A stretch of 38,010 nt of DNA from Gammaproteobacteria bacterium. Its GTDB lineage: Bacteria > Pseudomonadota > Gammaproteobacteria > GRL18. Under the pieces are notes generated by a model. It worked only from the letters and a program-made list of their open reading frames with translations. It was not told where the DNA came from and did no database searches. The position numbers and the translations under genes were made by a program. Below are positions 33,721-38,010 of the stretch, in pieces; position 1 is the stretch's first letter, and the number at the start of each line of letters is the position of its first letter. The stretch spans positions 1-38,010 of the forward strand of contig JADGDG010000001.1 in the NCBI GenBank assembly GCA_016744995.1, in the 5' to 3' direction.

Positions 33721-34449
33721 AAGAACGTCCTTAATATCTTTTTTTAGTGTCAAGAATTCTGACTTATTATCTGAATTTCATCTTAATAATCTAATATAAA
33801 GCCTTTGCTAATTACAGGTAACTAATTCTCGAATTTGAAAAAAATTAAACAAAACTTTTGTATATGTGATATGTGTACCGGAAAAACGTTATATAGCTCT
33901 AAATTAATGCAATAATCACACCATAAAATTTAAATTTTTATTTTATATATTTATTTAACGATAATAAGATATATAAACCTGCTTTTTGTAAAATTTTCTG
34001 ACAGTTATTATTTATTCTTAAATTTCAGGTCATAGATTAAAAATAAACCTCTATTCCAAAATAGCCATCTGGCATGAATCATTTCAAGCTGGAAAGTCTT
34101 TAAAATATAGCATCAGCAACAAGAAAGTCAAAAAGATTTATTAAATAAAATAAGTTAAGAGCATTTCAAGTTGCCAAAAAAGCAATAATTTAATTACAAA
34201 AACAGCCCCTATGATATTAAAAAAGGTTATAGGCTGCGTTTCCAGATATAATAATCTAATTCTATAACAGTATTAAGGGAAATAAAAGTCAGATAATGAT
34301 TACAAGGAAACCTTGCCTCTATTATGGTCATTTATGAATATATTAGTAATAGATTGACACACTGATTTACTTGGTTTATATATAACGCTCGGACATTAGA
34401 TATAAAAAATATCAGTTATCGCTAATAAATACTAGAAAGGAAAGAAAGT
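33721..34449. promoter_or_regulatory. Long AT-rich divergent intergenic region
   Basis: 729 bases between two divergent operons, the longest gap in the window. It is very AT-rich and I find no credible coding frame. Seen: an interrupted inverted repeat CAGCC...GGCTG (34203-34236), a short palindrome CAAGGAAACCTTG (34303-34315), and a good ribosome site AAAGGAAAG before the 34450 ATG. It could hold an untranslated RNA or binding sites; nothing recognisable. Confidence 0.4.
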
Positions 34450-36114
34450 ATGCGCATACTATTTATTTATACAGATATTGGAATCTCAGTTGGCTATTCA
34501 TGTGGTATCGGGGTTTTATCGGCATACTTAAAAGAACATGGCCATGACACAAAACTATTGCATATCTCTGACGAATTAGATTATTCACTGGATGTTGAAA
34601 AAATAGTAAAGGATGTCCAGGAGTATGACCCCGGACTAATTGCTTTCTCTGCTGTCACCAATCAATGGTTTTATGTAAAAACCATTGCTAAATTTATTCG
34701 ACGAGCCACTGATATTCCTATTGTCGTTGGCGGCCACCATGCCTCTTCCGCTGCAAAAGAAATTATTAGTGAAAAAGCCGTCAATTTTGTTTGTAAAGGT
34801 GAGGGTGAAATTCCACTACTGGAACTAGTCAATCATATTGAGGCAGGTGAATCTCTGGCCAATATATCCAACATGCTGACAAAAAACCAGTCTGAGGCTA
34901 TAGAACATACTGCACAGGCTACTGGTACCTACGGTGTACCCATTCCCACAATTGGTGGTTCTCCATCTACCAGCAGCTGCGGCACTAAAGAACCTACCCA
35001 TTTCTTTCTGGATGATGGCTCCTCTATTATTGATAACCCGGTCGATCGCTGGATCGATGACCTGGATTCACTGCCATTCGAAGATCGTGATATTTTTGAC
35101 TATGACCGTATTGTTGAAACCCGATCAGGCTGGGCTGAAGTAATCGCATCACGCGGCTGCCCTTATGCCTGTACCTATTGTTTTAATGTTCCATTCTTTG
35201 ATATGTACAAGAAGGATCTCAAGGACACAGATAAAAAGGTGCGGATGAAAGATTTCATCCGCCGTCGCAGCGTAGAATCTGCCGTAGCAATGCTGCAAAA
35301 TGTCAGGGACAACAACCCCCATGTCAAATATTTCACATTTGTTGATGATGTCTTCGCCATTTATTCTCGATGGCTGGCTGATCTGGCACCTCTTTATGTC
35401 GAAAAAGTGGGACTTCCTTTTGCTGCCACATCTCAGCCATTGGCATTTAATAAAAAAATTGCACAATTACTAAAAGACATGGGTTGTAAAGTCGTTAAAA
35501 TGGGTGTAGAAGCAGGCGATCCTGAAATTCGCAATCAGGTATTAAACAGAAATATTCCTGATGCAGTCCTAATCAAAAGTTTTAAACTAGCCAGAGAATA
35601 TGGGCTTAAGCCACAGGCATTCAATATGATTGGCTTGCCAACTGAAACCTGGGAAAATATGTTACGTACGGCCAGCCTGAATTCTCAACTTCGGGCATAT
35701 ATCGTCTGGGTTTCCACTTTTATGCCCTATCCTGGTACCGAACTAGATACTTTTTGTAATGAAAAAGGCTTGGTTGATGTGCAGCGCTGGGATGAGATCA
35801 AAAGTTATCGAGGTGGCAGTGTTCTTAAAGAAACTTCCTTCACTCATCTGCAACTTGAGAAAATCAGGGTATTATTTCGCTGGTATCTGAATTACTATCT
35901 CGATAATGAATGCTCAGAAACCTACAAACAGAATATTGATGAACTCGAAGCAATGAGTGAAGAGCAATGGATGTCAGGTGAAGTTGAAAAAATATGGCAG
36001 GAACGCGAGCCTGGTCTGGATGACATGTTTAGAAAACAAAAAGTAGACCACTACGTAGGAAAGAAATATGTCAATATATTGTGGGCAAAAGAGTATGATT
36101 ATGACCTATCATAA
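34450..36114 (+). CDS. B12-binding-domain radical SAM protein
   Basis: A 554-residue class B-type radical SAM enzyme. Residues 1-140 form a cobalamin-binding-like Rossmann domain (MRILFIYTD..., GVLSAYLKEHGHD, IVVGGHHAS, VCKGEGE) without the classic DxHxxG motif. The radical SAM core has SRGCPYACTYC with C237, C241 and C244, then MGVEAGDPEIRNQVLNR and MIGLPTETWE. A low-complexity insert (about 145-185) separates the two domains. Such enzymes do methyl transfers, ring changes or carbon-carbon chemistry (BchE- and Elp3-like relatives). It starts a plus-strand run with Cys-rich, Rieske and FAD proteins; the substrate is unknown. Confidence 0.88.
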   Translation: MRILFIYTDIGISVGYSCGIGVLSAYLKEHGHDTKLLHISDELDYSLDVEKIVKDVQEYDPGLIAFSAVTNQWFYVKTIAKFIRRATDIPIVVGGHHASSAAKEIISEKAVNFVCKGEGEIPLLELVNHIEAGESLANISNMLTKNQSEAIEHTAQATGTYGVPIPTIGGSPSTSSCGTKEPTHFFLDDGSSIIDNPVDRWIDDLDSLPFEDRDIFDYDRIVETRSGWAEVIASRGCPYACTYCFNVPFFDMYKKDLKDTDKKVRMKDFIRRRSVESAVAMLQNVRDNNPHVKYFTFVDDVFAIYSRWLADLAPLYVEKVGLPFAATSQPLAFNKKIAQLLKDMGCKVVKMGVEAGDPEIRNQVLNRNIPDAVLIKSFKLAREYGLKPQAFNMIGLPTETWENMLRTASLNSQLRAYIVWVSTFMPYPGTELDTFCNEKGLVDVQRWDEIKSYRGGSVLKETSFTHLQLEKIRVLFRWYLNYYLDNECSETYKQNIDELEAMSEEQWMSGEVEKIWQEREPGLDDMFRKQKVDHYVGKKYVNILWAKEYDYDLS

Positions 36115-36173
36115 TCATCTTGCTGTCAACTAGTCAGTAATCACATTAATATTTATCAGGAAAACAGAAAAAC

Positions 36174-36419
36174 ATGTTATGCAGTCAAGGCCATGAAATG
36201 GAAGAAACAGGACGTTCCAGGGAAACGACTACTATTGAAGAAGTTGTCTACGTAAAAGAGAGAATTAAGCACTTTAACCGTGAAGGCTCCGAGTACTGGG
36301 CTGACATGAAAATACCTGATCTGGTAGAAAAAGAGGTTGAAATTGAACATATTCAATATTGCTGCCCTCAATGTAATGAGGAAAAAACTATCAATGAACA
36401 GCTAACCCCTGATAAATAA
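36174..36419 (+). CDS. Small Cys-rich protein, possible zinc ribbon
   Basis: An 81-residue protein with Cys3/His7 near the N-terminus and C63, C64, C67 in YCCPQCNEE near the C-terminus. The spacing could make a split zinc site (C3-H7 with C64-C67). The centre is acidic and helical. No family recognised. It is 59 bases after the radical SAM gene and is closed by a terminator, so it belongs to that transcript. Confidence 0.65.
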   Translation: MLCSQGHEMEETGRSRETTTIEEVVYVKERIKHFNREGSEYWADMKIPDLVEKEVEIEHIQYCCPQCNEEKTINEQLTPDK

Positions 36420-36481
36420 CAACCATTCCTTTTAAATTCATTCATTCTAGATTTATAAATACTAAACCAATATAATGACTC

Positions 36482-36525
36482 TCTGCCTCAATGAATTATA
36501 TCAGGCAGAGTGTTTTATATTTTTA
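36482..36525 (+). terminator. Intrinsic terminator before the Rieske gene
   Basis: An 8-bp perfect stem, CTCTGCCT (36482-36489) with AGGCAGAG (36504-36511), a 14-base loop, then a T-rich run TGTTTTATATTTTT. This should end the transcript from the radical SAM/Cys-rich pair and give the Rieske gene partly separate control. Confidence 0.72.
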
Positions 36526-36548
36526 AGCTTATTTTATAAAGGAACAGC

Positions 36549-36926
36549 ATGTCGCAGGAAAACTGGATAAAAGCAGCACAAATCGATGATCTTGAATCTG
36601 GGCAAGGTTTTGAAACAGATGTTGAAATTGATGGTGAAACCATTGCTCTCTTTCAAATAGGTAATAAATACTACGCTTTGGGTGAATGCACACACGAACA
36701 AGGCCCTTTATGCCAGGGAATCATTGAAGATAATATGGTTCAATGCCCTTGGCACTCTGCTCGATTTGATATTACCACAGGCAAACTCATAGAGTTTCCT
36801 GCAGCATGTCGGGTAACTGGTAACGTTACTGTTGGAACTCAAGAAGAGGTTGAAACCCTCTCAGACTGTAAGACCTACAAGGTAAAAGTTGAAGGCGATA
36901 ACATCTATATTCTTGAATCTGAATAA
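36549..36926 (+). CDS. Rieske [2Fe-2S] ferredoxin
   Basis: A 125-residue soluble Rieske protein. The two cluster motifs are C47-T-H49 and C66-P-W-H69. The C-x-H...C-x2-H layout without the disulfide cysteines is that of dioxygenase-type ferredoxins, not bc1 subunits. AAAGGA lies 5 bases before the ATG. It would hand electrons to an oxygenase or reductase partner. The FAD protein encoded 6 bases downstream is a possible partner. Confidence 0.9.
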   Translation: MSQENWIKAAQIDDLESGQGFETDVEIDGETIALFQIGNKYYALGECTHEQGPLCQGIIEDNMVQCPWHSARFDITTGKLIEFPAACRVTGNVTVGTQEEVETLSDCKTYKVKVEGDNIYILESE

Positions 36927-36932
36927 AATATA

Positions 36933-38010
36933 ATGCATGAAAGAACAATAATACTTGGTGGCGGACTGGCTGGGTTAGCAGCCTCACTATACAGTACTGC
37001 ACCTGTCTATGAAGCAAGTAATAAAGTCGGAGGTGTTGCTGCCTCAGATACGATTGATGGATTCACCTTTGACCGGGGGATACATATTCTGCAAACGCAG
37101 AATGAAACCGTAATAAAACTACTCAAAGATCTTGACGTCAACATGTTTGAGCACAGTCGCCATGCCTATATTTATTCATTCAACACGTACACAGCTTATC
37201 CATTTCAAGTTAATACAGCAGGTTTGCCTTTTATGCTGCGTGCAAGATGTTTATGGAATTTCCTCAACCGTGGACGCGAGGCAGAACCAGACAATTATCA
37301 AGAATGGATGTACCGCACTCTGGGCAAAGGTTTTGCCGATACTTTCCTGATTCCATACAGTGAAAAATTCTGGACAGTCCAGCCTAGTGAAATGACTTTT
37401 GAATGGACAGGTAACAGGGTACCTAAACCCAATCTTTGGCAGGTTTTGCGTGGTGCCATATGGAGCAGGCAGACAAACATTGGAACTAATGTCGATTTTC
37501 GTTATCCTGTTGCCAGTGCAGGCTATGGTGCTATTGCTTCTGCCATGAAAAAGAAAGTTACAAAAATCAATTTCCAACACCGTGCTAAAACAATACATAC
37601 GCAAGAAAGGAAAGTGATTTTTGATAATGGTAAAGAAGTCAGCTACGACACTTTGATAAGCACTCTTCCGTTACCTGAATTGATCCGCATTTGTACTGAT
37701 GTTCCAGACAATGTTATGGAAGCGGCATCCAAACTGCATACAAACAAAATAATAGTTGTCAATCTGGGTATTGATAAACCCAATATCTCAGACAAGCACT
37801 GGGTGCATTTTCCAGAAAAAGACGTCAGTTTTTTCCGCATCAGTTATCCACACAACTTTGCTGACAATGTCACCCCCAAAGGCATGTCTTCAATTTCAGC
37901 CGAAGTCGCTTATTCAGGAGACACTCCTCCTGATGAAGAACAACTGGTTAAGCGTGTAATCAACGATCTGATCCGCGTTAAAGCTCTTGACGCAGATGCT
38001 TCCATCAAGC
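36933..38010 (+). CDS. FAD-dependent oxidoreductase (amine oxidase / UGM-like), 3' partial
   Basis: An open frame from ATG 36933 runs off the end of the window (359 codons, no stop). The N-terminus TIILGGGLAGLAASL is the FAD-binding GxGxxG fold, with the second motif KVGGVAASDTIDGFTFDRGIH. The pattern fits the protoporphyrinogen oxidase / amine oxidase / UDP-galactopyranose mutase superfamily; a specific member cannot be chosen without the C-terminus. The start is 6 bases after the Rieske stop, so the pair is likely coupled. No ribosome site is seen. Confidence 0.82.
   Translation, partial: MHERTIILGGGLAGLAASLYSTAPVYEASNKVGGVAASDTIDGFTFDRGIHILQTQNETVIKLLKDLDVNMFEHSRHAYIYSFNTYTAYPFQVNTAGLPFMLRARCLWNFLNRGREAEPDNYQEWMYRTLGKGFADTFLIPYSEKFWTVQPSEMTFEWTGNRVPKPNLWQVLRGAIWSRQTNIGTNVDFRYPVASAGYGAIASAMKKKVTKINFQHRAKTIHTQERKVIFDNGKEVSYDTLISTLPLPELIRICTDVPDNVMEAASKLHTNKIIVVNLGIDKPNISDKHWVHFPEKDVSFFRISYPHNFADNVTPKGMSSISAEVAYSGDTPPDEEQLVKRVINDLIRVKALDADASIK

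Noticed and set aside
33721..34449. Cobalamin riboswitch before the B12-type radical SAM gene
   Set aside because: I could not find the conserved B12 box or the GCCACTG-type core elements.
1..38010. CRISPR array, prophage genes, or a second copy of the tRNA-Phe 45-base repeat
   Set aside because: No spaced direct repeats, phage structural or integrase genes, or second att-like copy were seen in the window.

Overview
The window looks like chromosomal DNA of an AT-rich gammaproteobacterium. The tRNA-Phe remnant at the left edge is of the E. coli type, and the gene families present (IS66, Wzx/Wzy/Wza-type export, class III aminotransferase, cytochrome c', secreted sulfatase) fit that group. I cannot name the species. 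Most of the window, about 3.1-33.7 kb, is one large exopolysaccharide / surface-glycan locus. It carries a full set of Wzx/Wzy-pathway parts together with extracellular carbohydrate-active proteins.

Layout. (1) 51-95: the 3' half of a tRNA-Phe gene, probably the attachment-site scar of an integrated element lying to the left. (2) 396-2610: an IS66-family element with perfect terminal repeats and a perfect 8-bp target duplication; its TnpC has lost an internal segment. (3) 4919-3072 (minus): cupin and class III aminotransferase. (4) 5254-9677 (plus): two sister GT2 glycosyltransferases, a radical SAM/SPASM protein and an SDR epimerase. (5) 9957-14389 (plus): cytochrome c', two very small proteins, an Asp-box lipoprotein, and a secreted protein that joins RTX repeats to a glycosidase-like domain. 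(6) 22655-14422 (minus): sugar nucleotidyltransferase, epimerase, three GT2 enzymes (two of them sisters of the pair in block 4), a secreted sulfatase and a methyltransferase. (7) 22945-26375 (plus): GT2, initiating sugar-phosphate transferase and Wzy-like polymerase. (8) 28954-26395 (minus): Wzx-like flippase and sulfotransferase. (9) 29151-31724 (plus): FkbM methyltransferase and Wzz-like protein. (10) 33720-31921 (minus): RmlD-like reductase and Wza-like lipoprotein. (11) A 729-bp AT-rich gap, then 34450-38010 (plus): B12-binding-type radical SAM enzyme, small Cys-rich protein, Rieske ferredoxin and an FAD oxidoreductase cut by the window end.

How the parts fit (inference). Nucleotide sugars are made by the nucleotidyltransferase, epimerases and RmlD-like reductase, perhaps with the aminotransferase. 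The PHPT loads the first sugar on undecaprenyl phosphate, and up to six GT2 enzymes extend the unit. Methyltransferases and the sulfotransferase decorate it. Wzx flips it, Wzy polymerises it, Wzz sets chain length and Wza exports it. A cytoplasmic sulfotransferase together with an exported sulfatase, and two exported glycan-active candidates, suggest a sulfated polymer that is remodelled outside the cell. No Wzc-type tyrosine kinase is present; the Wzz-like protein instead ends in an acidic tail with four 14-residue tandem repeats. The most unusual items are the Sec-signal/RTX/glycosidase-like fusion, that repeat tail, the inverted GT2 pairs and the radical SAM-Rieske-FAD operon at the right end.
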